Positions 1-8,354 of a stretch of DNA of 64,000 nt are shown here, in pieces. Origin of the DNA: Priestia taiwanensis (lineage in GTDB: Bacteria > Bacillota > Bacilli > Bacillales > Bacillaceae_G); NCBI RefSeq assembly GCF_014638355.1, contig NZ_BMFK01000001.1, positions 263,160-327,159 of the forward strand. Direction: 5' to 3'. Position 1 is the stretch's first letter; every line of letters starts with the position of its first letter. The translations under genes and the position numbers were made by a program. The notes beneath the pieces were generated by a model, which was not told the origin of the DNA, made no database searches, and saw nothing but the letters and a program-made list of their open reading frames with translations.

Positions 1-137
1 ACATATGTATATGTAGCTATTTAATTGTATAAAGAGGACGTATACTGGAAAGGAATATATGATGATGTTCTCGAATATATTGTACATACATTTACCGTGT
101 ATCACAAAAGTGCAATTATTGGAAAGGGGTGAGAAAA

Positions 138-353
138 ATGAACAAGCATCGCATTTTATTTTTCGTTTTTTTCACTGTTTCATTTGTAATGTGTGGAGGG
201 ATACTTTATTTTATGGTAACTCAGTTCATACCGTATGATATGGTAACAAGTATTATTTCATTTGTGTTTATTGCTATTATTTGTGTACCACTTTCTTCTA
301 TTATTTCGGAAAGAGTAGTTGATTTGCTTGCTCATACGAAGAAAAGAGTGTGA
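138..353 (+). CDS. Small two-helix membrane protein, function unknown
   Basis: A 71-residue protein with two hydrophobic segments (about residues 5-28 and 33-55) and a short basic C-terminus ending in KKRV. I chose ATG 138 because AAAGGGG at 123-129 sits eight bases upstream; a GTG at 129 is in frame but overlaps that ribosome binding site. I do not recognise the family. It faces the next gene across a shared terminator, so it is probably monocistronic. An inner-membrane location is inferred only from hydrophobicity. Confidence 0.6.
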   Translation: MNKHRILFFVFFTVSFVMCGGILYFMVTQFIPYDMVTSIISFVFIAIICVPLSSIISERVVDLLAHTKKRV

Positions 354-396
354 AATAAAGAAAGGATTGGCCTCTTCGCCAATCCTTTCTTTATTT
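354..396. terminator. Bidirectional terminator
   Basis: An 18-bp perfect stem (354-371 with 378-395) with a 6-base loop and a T-run on each side serves the convergent genes that flank it. Confidence 0.85.
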
Positions 397-894
397 TTTG
401 CTTTCTGCAAGCCAGTCCTTCACTTTGTTATCCATTTGTTCGCTTAAATCATGGACATTTCCAGTGTCTTTGAGTGCCTTACGAGCATATTTCTTTGGGA
501 ACATGTCTTCAATAGATGAGGGATAGTAATAGCCAGATTCAGGTTTCGTGTATTCAGTTACCGTATAAGAAGAACCAGACTTTTCTAGACGAATACGTAC
601 TGGATAGGAGTGTCCTTGAATAAGTTCATCACCCTCATACTCTCCATATTGTGTGTAAAGGTATAAGGATATAATCCCGTCTATCTCCTCCGTTCCATAT
701 ACTTTATGTACTTCAAATGTTTTGGAAGAAGGAGTATCTTCTCGTTTATATTTATCTTGAATATAGTTGGAGATAACATTGTTCATTTCTTCTGTCACTT
801 GCTCATCACCGTCTATCGTACTAGATGGTCGGAAAAAGATGAATAGAGAAGCGAGGATAGCTATACCGAGAATAAAGGAAGTTACTTTCATCAT
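391..894 (-). CDS. Membrane-anchored or secreted hypothetical protein
   Basis: About 167 residues. The N-terminus is an uncleaved signal anchor or signal peptide (short basic start, then a stretch rich in I, L, A and F to about residue 22, no lipobox Cys). A soluble, charged domain follows that is rich in Tyr, Glu and Lys. AAAGGAG lies directly before four consecutive ATG codons; spacing favours the third or fourth (894 or 891), not the upstream TTG. No family recognised. The domain probably lies outside the membrane. Confidence 0.65.
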   Translation of the reverse strand: MMKVTSFILGIAILASLFIFFRPSSTIDGDEQVTEEMNNVISNYIQDKYKREDTPSSKTFEVHKVYGTEEIDGIISLYLYTQYGEYEGDELIQGHSYPVRIRLEKSGSSYTVTEYTKPESGYYYPSSIEDMFPKKYARKALKDTGNVHDLSEQMDNKVKDWLAESKK

Positions 895-1001
895 CATCAT
901 CTCCTTTTGCAACTGTTTGTTCTAGTATACCATGAATTTTTCTCTTTTTTGTAAAAGTGTGGTATTTTTAAATCATAGTTTAGCAGACAGGGGATGATGG
1001 A

Positions 1002-1499
1002 ATGGATCAGAAGTATGTTAAGCAAATTAATATATATGAAGCGAATCAACAGTATGAGGAAATCTTCGAGCTTTTGCGTAAGCTTGCAGAAGAGACACCG
1101 TTTGATGGGGAAGTATACTACCAGTGGGCTTGCACATATGATGGCATGGGAAAAGAAGAAACAGCTATTATATACTATGAAAAAGCATTGGCACTCGGAT
1201 TAAATGGCGATTTTTTGCGACGTGCGTATATTCACCTCGGGAGTTCGTATCGCTGTGTTGGAAAATATGAGAAAGCAAAGGCGGTATTACAGGAAGGGTT
1301 ACTCGCATTTCCAGAAGATGAAGCATTGTTTACATTTCTAGCTATGACAGAACATAATCTACAAAATCATGAAAAAGCAGTAGAAATCTTATTACAATTA
1401 TTAATTCATCATACGTCATCGCCACGTATACTCGATTATAAGCGCGCGTTATCCTTTTATAGTAGTCACTTAAATGATGTCTTCTTGGAAGAGAAATAG
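1002..1499 (+). CDS. Tetratricopeptide repeat protein
   Basis: 165 residues with at least three TPR-like helical pairs. The repeats show the W/Y-A-G-Y-A spacing (for example GEVYYQWACTYDGMGKEETA, then a repeat beginning AYIHLGSSYRCVGKYEKA). TPR proteins are protein-interaction scaffolds; no partner can be named here. ATG 1002 follows an AGGGGATGATGG sequence. The gene runs into a DinB-type gene with a one-base gap, so the two are probably co-transcribed. A longer overlapping reading frame at 994 is a shadow. Confidence 0.75.
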   Translation: MDQKYVKQINIYEANQQYEEIFELLRKLAEETPFDGEVYYQWACTYDGMGKEETAIIYYEKALALGLNGDFLRRAYIHLGSSYRCVGKYEKAKAVLQEGLLAFPEDEALFTFLAMTEHNLQNHEKAVEILLQLLIHHTSSPRILDYKRALSFYSSHLNDVFLEEK

Positions 1500-1500
1500 A

Positions 1501-1962
1501 ATGGAACATATTTTTGTCCAAGCAACGCTTCATCAATTAGAAGTGGCAGTGAAGTCCATGTATAAGATACTAGATACATTGCAAGAAGAAGAGATTGATA
1601 TACAACCAATCGATACGAGACGTTCGTTACGAGAAGTGTTAGCTCATACGTGTGTAGCAGATTTCTGTCTTATGAACGAGGCGACAGAGGAAGAAATGAC
1701 GATGTTTTATGAGCAGAACAATCCAAGGACGTTAGTAGAAATGAAATCGATGTTGCAAGAGAATATGAACTATGTGGTGTTTCTATTTCAGTCATATACG
1801 GAAAAAGAACTAACGGATAACACAACTTCTTACTGGGGAGTATCGTATAGTCGATATGAATGGTTAGTAGAGATAGTTGCACATTTCTACCATCATCGAG
1901 GACAAGCGCATCAAATGATTACGGAGCATATTCGAGATGTGAGGGTGCAGTTGTTTGAATAA
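1501..1962 (+). CDS. DinB/YfiT-like four-helix bundle protein
   Basis: 153 residues. Three histidines typical of DinB-type metal sites are visible: one in the LAHTCVADF segment (about residue 45) and a C-terminal pair in the HFYHHRGQAHQM segment. The family contains metal-dependent bundles, some of them thiol-dependent transferases; the substrate is unknown. I start at ATG 1501, after GGAAGAG and right behind the TPR stop codon. An upstream in-frame ATG at 1474 lies inside the TPR gene. It is the second gene of a likely two-gene unit, followed closely by a Nudix gene. Confidence 0.75.
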   Translation: MEHIFVQATLHQLEVAVKSMYKILDTLQEEEIDIQPIDTRRSLREVLAHTCVADFCLMNEATEEEMTMFYEQNNPRTLVEMKSMLQENMNYVVFLFQSYTEKELTDNTTSYWGVSYSRYEWLVEIVAHFYHHRGQAHQMITEHIRDVRVQLFE

Positions 1963-1978
1963 GAGAGGAAATTAGCCG

Positions 1979-2389
1979 ATGACGATGTTAGTGAAGTATG
2001 TTATTACATCTGGTGCAGTGGTGATGAATACGAATGGTGAAATCTTGTTAAAGAAAGATCCAAAAAGAGGTTGGGAATTACCTGGTGGACAAGTAGAAGA
2101 AGGTGAGGCATTCCAAGAGACAGTGATACGAGAAGTGAAAGAGGAAACAGGGATAGATATAGAAGTCCTATCATTTTGTGGTGTATCACAAGAAATCTCG
2201 AATCACATCTGTAACATGTGGTGGCTAGCAAAAGCATTAAACGATGAAACAAAAACGAGTGAAGAAAGTCTAGAAGTCGTTTTTTGTGATGTGGAAGAGG
2301 CGTTATATCGCATGGGGAATGAGAATTTTCGTCAAGAGTTATGTCAATGCCTAAAGAAAGGGGAACATCCTTTTTGCTTCTCTTACTAA
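1979..2389 (+). CDS. Nudix hydrolase
   Basis: 136 residues with a complete Nudix box at about residues 38-60: GG-x5-E-x7-REVKEETGI. The Glu residues of REVKEE would bind Mg2+ or Mn2+. The family cleaves nucleoside diphosphates linked to another moiety; the substrate cannot be read from sequence. The WELPGGQ context is common in MutT-like members. ATG 1979 follows GAGAGGAAA. It lies 16 bases after the DinB-type gene and may share its transcript. Confidence 0.85.
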   Translation: MTMLVKYVITSGAVVMNTNGEILLKKDPKRGWELPGGQVEEGEAFQETVIREVKEETGIDIEVLSFCGVSQEISNHICNMWWLAKALNDETKTSEESLEVVFCDVEEALYRMGNENFRQELCQCLKKGEHPFCFSY

Positions 2390-2443
2390 GGTTATGTACA
2401 TGTAATTAACGGAATATTACGTCTACTAGAAAGGCGGATGTAA

Positions 2444-3645
2444 GTGAATAAACCATTCTATATATACATAATCGGACGTAGCATGCCCGCAATGTCGGGT
2501 GTGTTACTTACGATATTTATCACGCTATACGTGTATGAGGAAACAGGCTCTATTTTGTATGCAACGATGTTTCCTTTTACTCAGACGATAGCGGGATTGA
2601 TTACTGGATTTACAACGGCTCTTCTGTTGCAACGTATTGGATTTCGGAAGCTATTTGTATTGACATCAAGTGTAAACATTGTGTTGCTAGTTCTGTTTGC
2701 ACGTGTACTTCCTTTTATGGCGGAGCATATCATTATTTTGCTTGCTATCCTTTTTGGTATGAGCTTAATGGGTGGGGGGAGAGCGCCTCTTATATCGTCC
2801 CTTTTACCTAGAGTAATAGAGAAAGAGAAGCTAGTGAAAGGAAATAGTATTGTTTCTATCGTTAACCAATCCATTCAAATATTTGGTTATACAATAGGCG
2901 GTGTATTATTTCTATATATCGGAGCAGTCCCAGTACTTATAGTGATTATTGGTTTATTAGTTATGGGCTTGCTTTGTTTCCTTGCTTTATTTAGACGTAT
3001 CGAACTGAGAGAACAAAAACGTCAAGATATGAAATGGAGTGTATTAGTAGACGGATGGAAGCTGCTTTGGTCAAATCGATCGTTACGTATTATTACGACG
3101 ATGGATTTGTTAGAGGGGATTGCAGGAGCAACGTGGATGGGAGCCATTACATTAGCATATGTAACGGAAATCTTACAAAAAGGGCCTGATTGGTATGGGT
3201 ACATAAATGCAAGTTATTACGTTGGAACGATTATAGGTGGATTATGTATCATTGGCATGTCGAAATTCATTCAAGCAAATTTAATTAAAAGTATGATGAT
3301 TGGTTCGTTTCTGTTCGGAGTATTTTCATTCATTTATGCATTTAATACAATTCCACTTGTTGCATTGTTGTTGTGTGTGGGGATGGGACCGGTATATCAA
3401 ATGCGAGATGTTGCCCAGCAACAATTATGCAAAACAGTATAGATGCTACAAATCTTCCAAATGTGTATGCCACATATGGGGTTATTTTATCGACAGTTTC
3501 AGGTTTTTCTATTACATTGATGGGATTTATCGTTGATACATTTGGAGTAAAAACGGTGTATATCGTTTGCGCTATTTTCTTTAGCTTATCAGCGTGTTTA
3601 TCATTTTTCTTAACGAATCGGATAGGTATAAAGAAGGAGGGATAG
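2444..3645 (+). pseudogene. MFS transporter, interrupted by a frameshift
   Basis: A major facilitator superfamily protein of about 400 residues split into two frames. Frame one (from GTG 2444, SD AAAGGCGG) encodes about ten membrane helices and stops at 3442. Another frame continues the family pattern from about 3420 to 3645 with the last two helices. The break is near 3418-3425: reading through QQ into T-I-M-Q-N-S-I-D needs one extra A in CAGCA(A)ACAATT. A one-base deletion, or a sequencing error, explains it. If real, the protein loses its last helices and is probably non-functional. Substrate unknown; the domain resembles drug-efflux-type MFS members. Confidence 0.8.
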
Positions 3646-3695
3646 TTCTTACTCCTTCTTTTCTATGTAGAGAAAAGAAATGTACATACGAAAAA

Positions 3696-3711
3696 TATGC
3701 AATTATGCATA
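3696..3711. promoter_or_regulatory. PlcR box upstream of nprB
   Basis: TATGCAATTATGCATA matches the published PlcR consensus TATGNAN4TNCATA at every fixed position and is nearly palindromic. It lies 69 bases before the nprB start. A possible -10 element, TACACT, is at 3740-3745. PlcR with the PapR peptide activates secreted enzymes in the B. cereus group. Confidence 0.8.
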
Positions 3712-3779
3712 AAGCCTACACCTTTCGAGCTTTTTCTATTACACTAAAATTCAGAAAATTCAAAGTGAGGTGCTTCTAG

Positions 3780-5534
3780 ATGAAAAGCAAGAAGGCAATG
3801 GCGTTAGCTTGTGCAATGGGAATATGTTTGTCGCTTCCTGTGCAAGCGTATGCAGAAAAAGGAGAAGTGAATGTAGAGGTGGCACAAGCTGGTTTGACAA
3901 TTGGAAAACTAACGAGCCCGCAGCAAGGTACGATTGAAAAAATCGTCAAAGATTATTTGAAAGGAGAACTATCAGGCGCAAAAGCACAACCTGAACAAAT
4001 CTCTACAGAGGAACAAACAAATTTTGTCATCAATAGTAAAGAAAAGAAAGATGGCGAAACGGAGGTTCGTCTCTCTCAAACGTATAAAAACATGAAAGTA
4101 TATGGACAAGATGTAATTGTTAAAGTTGATTCAGAAGGCGTTGTAACAACAGTTAGTGGAAAGGTAGCAAATACGCTAGACAAGCAAGCTAACTTACGAC
4201 GAAGCGCATCTATCACAGTGAGTAAACTAAAGTCTGTCATCAGACAAGCTACAGGGGTGCCATTCCAAGCAGTAGAAAAAGAGTTTAAGAGAGAGAATGT
4301 TGTTTTCCAAAAAGAGGACGGCACATATACAGTAGCAGCAGTCGTTCAATTCGCATATGAAAGTAAAACAGACGTAATAAGCGGGAATGCAATCGTTGAT
4401 TTAACAGATGGAAAGGTATTATTTATTGATCATATCTCAAAGAAGAAAGAAGTAAGCAAAATACCAACGAACAACGCTCTTCGCTTATTAACAACAAAGG
4501 AGCTTGGATCTGGGACGGACGCATTGGGTACGAATATGCTGTTTAACATTTCAAAAGGAACAGACCAAAACTATTATTTAGCAGACTTATCTCGTGGTAA
4601 TGGAATTTATGTTTATAACGCGAATTATGCAGATGCAAAAGGTGGGCGTAGTAACGTTGGTTATCCAGGGACATTGATTTCTAGTCCAACAACGAAATTC
4701 GAAGATAAAGAAGCAGTTGGTGTAATGAAGAATATGAGTAGCATCTATGATTACTTCAAGAAAGAACATAATTTAAAAAGCTATGATAATAAAGATGCAA
4801 AAGTAGTCGCAAGTGTACATGGTTTCGATTCAGATGGTACAGAAGAAAATGCAAAACCAAGTTCATGGGTAAATGCATTCTGGCATCCAGGTTGGAAGCA
4901 GATGGTATTCGGTGATGGGTTGAATGGTACACTTACTTCTTCTATCGACGTAACAGCGCATGAGTTTGGACATGCTGTATTCAGTGGGAATACAAAAAAT
5001 AATGTGGTGAAGTACCCAAGCAAAGCAACACGTGCGATTAACGAAGGTCTTGCCGATTTCTGGGGAGTACAAGTAGAGCGCTATGTTGACAAGAAGAACT
5101 GGGATTGGGTAATGGGAAACACGTTAAAAGGATTAGTTATTCGTGATATTCCAAAGGAAATTGGTGACGGTGGTCATAAGTTATATACGAACTTAAACGA
5201 TTTCTATAATACAGCAGTGAACGAGCAAGAATCTCATATGAATTCAGGTATTATTAGCCATGTTCTATATCAATTAGTAGAAGGAAAAACGCATAATGGT
5301 GTAACGACAGAAGCGTTAGGACATGACAAAGTTAGTAAAATCGTCATGCATACATTACAAAACTATGCGACAGCTGGGGAAGAGTTTGAGACATTACAAG
5401 TGCATATGCTCCAATCAGCAACTGAGTTATACGGAGATAAAGAGGCGGAAGAATTTGCAAAGGCATTCGAGGCGCATGGATATCCGGACATAGATTTAGA
5501 CAAGAATGAAAAAGCAGTTACAACAATTAATTAA
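3780..5534 (+). CDS. nprB: Extracellular neutral metalloprotease, thermolysin family (M4)
   Basis: 584 residues, pre-pro-enzyme architecture. A signal peptide ends near residue 25 (VQAYA). FTP and PepSY-type propeptide regions cover about 45-220, and the M4 peptidase covers about 260-580. The zinc site is HEFGH (His394, Glu395, His398) with Glu422 in NEGLADFWG as third ligand; the transition-state His is His486 in ESHMNSGI. It should be secreted, self-process and degrade extracellular protein. SD GAGGTG precedes ATG. The perfect PlcR box upstream and the PlcR-like gene downstream recall the plcR-nprB neighbourhood of B. cereus. Length is normal for bacillolysin precursors. Confidence 0.93.
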   Translation: MKSKKAMALACAMGICLSLPVQAYAEKGEVNVEVAQAGLTIGKLTSPQQGTIEKIVKDYLKGELSGAKAQPEQISTEEQTNFVINSKEKKDGETEVRLSQTYKNMKVYGQDVIVKVDSEGVVTTVSGKVANTLDKQANLRRSASITVSKLKSVIRQATGVPFQAVEKEFKRENVVFQKEDGTYTVAAVVQFAYESKTDVISGNAIVDLTDGKVLFIDHISKKKEVSKIPTNNALRLLTTKELGSGTDALGTNMLFNISKGTDQNYYLADLSRGNGIYVYNANYADAKGGRSNVGYPGTLISSPTTKFEDKEAVGVMKNMSSIYDYFKKEHNLKSYDNKDAKVVASVHGFDSDGTEENAKPSSWVNAFWHPGWKQMVFGDGLNGTLTSSIDVTAHEFGHAVFSGNTKNNVVKYPSKATRAINEGLADFWGVQVERYVDKKNWDWVMGNTLKGLVIRDIPKEIGDGGHKLYTNLNDFYNTAVNEQESHMNSGIISHVLYQLVEGKTHNGVTTEALGHDKVSKIVMHTLQNYATAGEEFETLQVHMLQSATELYGDKEAEEFAKAFEAHGYPDIDLDKNEKAVTTIN

Positions 5535-5661
5535 TAGATATTAAGACTCATTTTGCAAAATTTTGTCGTTTATACTAAAAAAACGACAGAAGTAATCGAT
5601 ATAAAGTACAGCGAATATTTGAAAAATAGGAGAGGTATTTTATGCTGGAGGGTGAGACAAC

Positions 5662-5889
5662 ATGATAGAAATGAGCATAGGAGATGAAGTCAAAAAACTA
5701 AGAAAATCAAAAGGATTAACTCAAAAACAATTAGCAGAGAATATTTGTCATCAATCAGAGATTAGTAGAATTGAAGCTGGGAGTGTGCATCCAAGTATGT
5801 ATATCTTACATGGTATTTCTAATAAATTGGATGTGTCTATTGTTTACTTCTATAAGACTTTAGAGGATTCGAATAACGATAGAGTTTGA
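5662..5889 (+). CDS. Truncated PlcR-like HTH regulator (XRE-type domain only)
   Basis: 75 residues, all of it one XRE/Cro-type helix-turn-helix. The stretch GLTQKQLAENICHQSEISRI closely follows the N-terminal DNA-binding domain of PlcR as I remember it (GLTQKQL-ENICHQSE-SRIE-G). PlcR has about 285 residues with a TPR domain that binds PapR. Here the frame stops right after the HTH at 5887-5889 and a terminator follows at once. No papR-like peptide is seen. It could be a decayed plcR, or a stand-alone DNA-binding protein that competes for PlcR boxes. SD GGAGGGTGA precedes ATG 5662. Confidence 0.75.
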   Translation: MIEMSIGDEVKKLRKSKGLTQKQLAENICHQSEISRIEAGSVHPSMYILHGISNKLDVSIVYFYKTLEDSNNDRV

Positions 5890-5910
5890 GTCTATTGAGG
5901 ACAAAGTAAA

Positions 5911-5943
5911 AAAAAGACAGGATAGTATTTTCCTGTCTTTTTT
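5911..5943 (+). terminator. Terminator after the PlcR-like gene
   Basis: Stem 5911-5922 with 5931-5942 (AAAAAGACAGGA pairing with TCCTGTCTTTTT), followed by T residues. Confidence 0.85.
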
Positions 5944-5958
5944 GCTGTTTATTATAAA

Positions 5959-5988
5959 TTGGACGAATTTTCCTTTTTAATTTATAGT
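5959..5988 (+). promoter_or_regulatory. Sigma-A type promoter for the leader ORF and methyltransferase
   Basis: TTGGAC (5959-5964), an 18-base spacer and TATAGT (5983-5988). This predicts a start near 5995, about 145 bases before the methyltransferase. Confidence 0.5.
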
Positions 5989-6018
5989 TAAAGTATTATT
6001 GTAAACGGGGTGAATGTC

Positions 6019-6048
6019 ATGGCTTATCGTATTGTTCGAAGTAACTAG
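6019..6048 (+). CDS. Possible nine-residue leader peptide (MAYRIVRSN)
   Basis: ATG 6019 has a good ribosome binding site (GGGGTGA, 6007-6013) and encodes MAYRIVRSN before a TAG. It is followed by a hairpin (AGCTGG 6055-6060 with CCAGCT 6073-6078). A weaker GGG/CCC hairpin ending in TTTTT comes next (about 6082-6103), then the methyltransferase. The layout resembles translation-dependent attenuators; function is inference only. Confidence 0.4.
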   Translation: MAYRIVRSN

Positions 6049-6138
6049 TTTCCGAGCTGGAAAAAACGCGTACCAGCTATCAAGGGGATAGTATGCCCTT
6101 TTTATGAAAATAGAGACATAGAACAAGAAAGGTAGGCC

Positions 6139-6894
6139 ATGATGATGAATGAAGTAGAATATGAAAAATTTTATGATCAAGTTGGAAAAGTGAATGGATG
6201 GAATTTTAGTAACGTACGGGTTCAATCTGAGGGAGTTAAGTGGAACTTTTATGAAGAGGTAACGAAAAGGTGCACGCATTCTGACATCCTTTTAGATGTT
6301 GGAACAGGTGGGGGAGAAAATGTATTAAATATCGCTTCTTCATGTCTTTTCTTAGTTGGGGTTGATTTATCACATGGAATGATAAAAAAAGCCCAATCGA
6401 ATCTTGAAGAATCTGAGATACAAAATGTTCGATTCACTCACATGTCTTCGGATTGCTTACAGTTTCCTAATGGATTCTTCGATGTTGTTTCGTGTAACCA
6501 TGCGCCGTTTGTGGCAACAGAAATAGCCAAGGTGTTAAAGAATGGTGGGATTTTCTTAACGCAGCAAGTAAGTGAGGCAGACAAACTTAACATAAAAGAA
6601 GCATTTGGACGAGGACAATCCTTCGGTGAAGAAGATGGTACGTTACGAGAAGCATATATGCAGGAGCTGAAGGAAGCTGGTTTTTCTGAAGTAAAGTCAT
6701 TTGAGTATGATGCCATCGATTACTATGAAAGACAGGAAGATATTCTCTTTTTGCTTACACATGCTCCAATTATTCCTAACTTTGGTCAAGAAGAAAGAGA
6801 TAGTGAGATAGTGCAACATTTCATAGAGACGAATCAAACAGCAAAAGGAATTCGCACCAATTCAAAACGATTTTTAATCATAGCGAAAAAGTAA
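6139..6894 (+). CDS. Class I SAM-dependent methyltransferase
   Basis: 251 residues. Motif I is LDVGTGGGE (about residues 52-60), with an acidic residue at the end of beta-2 in GVDLS and a motif IV region FDVVSCNHAP. This is the Methyltransf_11/25 type Rossmann fold that uses S-adenosylmethionine; the acceptor is unknown. AAAGGTAGG precedes three near-consecutive ATGs at 6139-6147; the first is used here. A promoter and a possible leader peptide lie upstream, and a hairpin follows the gene. Confidence 0.85.
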   Translation: MMMNEVEYEKFYDQVGKVNGWNFSNVRVQSEGVKWNFYEEVTKRCTHSDILLDVGTGGGENVLNIASSCLFLVGVDLSHGMIKKAQSNLEESEIQNVRFTHMSSDCLQFPNGFFDVVSCNHAPFVATEIAKVLKNGGIFLTQQVSEADKLNIKEAFGRGQSFGEEDGTLREAYMQELKEAGFSEVKSFEYDAIDYYERQEDILFLLTHAPIIPNFGQEERDSEIVQHFIETNQTAKGIRTNSKRFLIIAKK

Positions 6895-6906
6895 AGATAG
6901 AGATAA

Positions 6907-6930
6907 GAAGACCGAGTGAAATCGGTCTTC
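6907..6930 (+). terminator. Hairpin after the methyltransferase gene
   Basis: GAAGACCGA (6907-6915) pairs with TCGGTCTTC (6922-6930). The following T-run is poor (TTGTCATTT), so termination may be partial and the Nudix gene may be read through. Confidence 0.5.
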
Positions 6931-6957
6931 TTGTCATTTAGAAAGGATAGGAAAAAA

Positions 6958-7437
6958 ATGTACGCATATACAATCTGTTTTATTAAATGTGGCAACAAAT
7001 TATTATTGCTTAATCGTGATAAAAAGCCTAACATGGGTCTTTGGAACGGTGTTGGGGGGAAGATTGAAGCTGGTGAACGTGTGGAAGATAGTATAAAACG
7101 AGAAGTGTTAGAAGAAACATCACTTGTATTGGAAGATGTTATGTATAAAGGTATTGTCAGTTGGAATGTAAACAATGATTATTATGGTGGGATGTATTTG
7201 TTTTTTGCAGAACTGACGGAAGAGCAAGAGGTCCCAAGTGTTACAGAAGAGGGGATATTAGCATGGAAAGAAATTTCATGGCTGCTTGATCCGGATAACC
7301 AAGGAATTGTAAGTAATATTCGTGAATTCTTGCCGAATATGCTGACAGATGAACGAATATATGAATATCAGTGTACATATACAACGAAAGAGTTAGTAGG
7401 AGTGAACATAAAAGAAATCACAGCCGTTTATCAATAA
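6958..7437 (+). CDS. Nudix hydrolase, MutT/8-oxo-dGTP diphosphatase type
   Basis: 159 residues. The Nudix box is GGKIEAGE...REVLEETS at about residues 35-57, preceded by WNGVGGK, a pattern frequent in 8-oxo-dGTP diphosphatases. I start at ATG 6958 (MYAYTICF) after GAAAGGATAGG; a longer frame from 6916 runs through the preceding hairpin and is unlikely. The next gene (DUF2785) begins 15 bases downstream, so they probably form one unit. Role in cleaning oxidised nucleotides is inferred from family resemblance. Confidence 0.85.
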   Translation: MYAYTICFIKCGNKLLLLNRDKKPNMGLWNGVGGKIEAGERVEDSIKREVLEETSLVLEDVMYKGIVSWNVNNDYYGGMYLFFAELTEEQEVPSVTEEGILAWKEISWLLDPDNQGIVSNIREFLPNMLTDERIYEYQCTYTTKELVGVNIKEITAVYQ

Positions 7438-7452
7438 GAAGGGAGAAAGAGG

Positions 7453-8280
7453 ATGGAAGAACATGTGTTAAAGAATAAACTTACTAAACTTAAGGCACGT
7501 AATTTTCCCTTTGATGAAGTACAGGATGTTCATCAATTAAGTGATGACATGTTGCCGTATTTAGGTGTGATAGATAGTGAATTGCGAGATAAACTTATTT
7601 ATCATACATATTATTATTTGATTACGAACGAGCACCTTAGCAATGCATACTTAGAGGAGTTGCTTTATACGTGCTTAGATAAGTTACAGACGGGGATTGG
7701 GTTAAGTAAAGATGATTCCGTCTTTACTCGTTCGTTTGCTTCGCTTGTAGTGGCACTTATTATAGGCGCAGATAACAAGAAACTTTTCCTGCCGAAAGAC
7801 TGTGTTCTTCGTGTAAAGGACGCATTATGTATCTATGTACAACAAGAACAAGATGTAAGAGGGTACGTAGAAGGAAAAGGGTGGGCACATAGCATTGCTC
7901 ACGTTGCCGATGCGTTAGATGAATTGGTGAAGAATTGCCATGTAGATGTTTCTATGTATGAAGAAATCATCGATATTCTTGTTGCGAAAATGTGTGACGT
8001 ATCGGATGTGTACATGGATGAGGAAGAGGAACGAGTGGTAGTGGCGATTGGAGCGATGTTAGAAAGAGGATTAGACGAGGTGGTATTACTTCGATGTATT
8101 CGAACGCACTACATGTGGGAGAAAAGCATTACTATGAATGAGTGTAGTAAGAAGTATATGAATCGCCGTAATTTCTTACGAAGTTTACTTATATATGCCA
8201 AAAAGGAAAAGAAGCTACAAGTAGAGCTGGAAGTGAATAGTTTAATAGAAGAAATAAAGGATATGTATTATAAGCATTGA
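7453..8280 (+). CDS. DUF2785 family protein
   Basis: 275 residues, mostly alpha-helical. The stretch around GYVEGKGWAHSIAHVADALDEL (about 138-158) is the hallmark I associate with DUF2785. No catalytic residues can be assigned. SD GGGAGAAAGAGG precedes ATG 7453. It is probably co-transcribed with the Nudix gene and ends at a strong bidirectional terminator. The family is uncharacterised to my knowledge. Confidence 0.75.
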   Translation: MEEHVLKNKLTKLKARNFPFDEVQDVHQLSDDMLPYLGVIDSELRDKLIYHTYYYLITNEHLSNAYLEELLYTCLDKLQTGIGLSKDDSVFTRSFASLVVALIIGADNKKLFLPKDCVLRVKDALCIYVQQEQDVRGYVEGKGWAHSIAHVADALDELVKNCHVDVSMYEEIIDILVAKMCDVSDVYMDEEEERVVVAIGAMLERGLDEVVLLRCIRTHYMWEKSITMNECSKKYMNRRNFLRSLLIYAKKEKKLQVELEVNSLIEEIKDMYYKH

Positions 8281-8293
8281 TTCTATGTAAATT

Positions 8294-8342
8294 AAAAGAA
8301 GTGTGACCAAGTAGATGATAAATATGGTCACACTTCTTTTTT
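8294..8342. terminator. Bidirectional terminator
   Basis: A 16-bp stem (8294-8309 with 8325-8340) flanked by A- and T-runs separates two convergent genes. Confidence 0.85.
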
Positions 8343-8354
8343 CAATTCATTATT

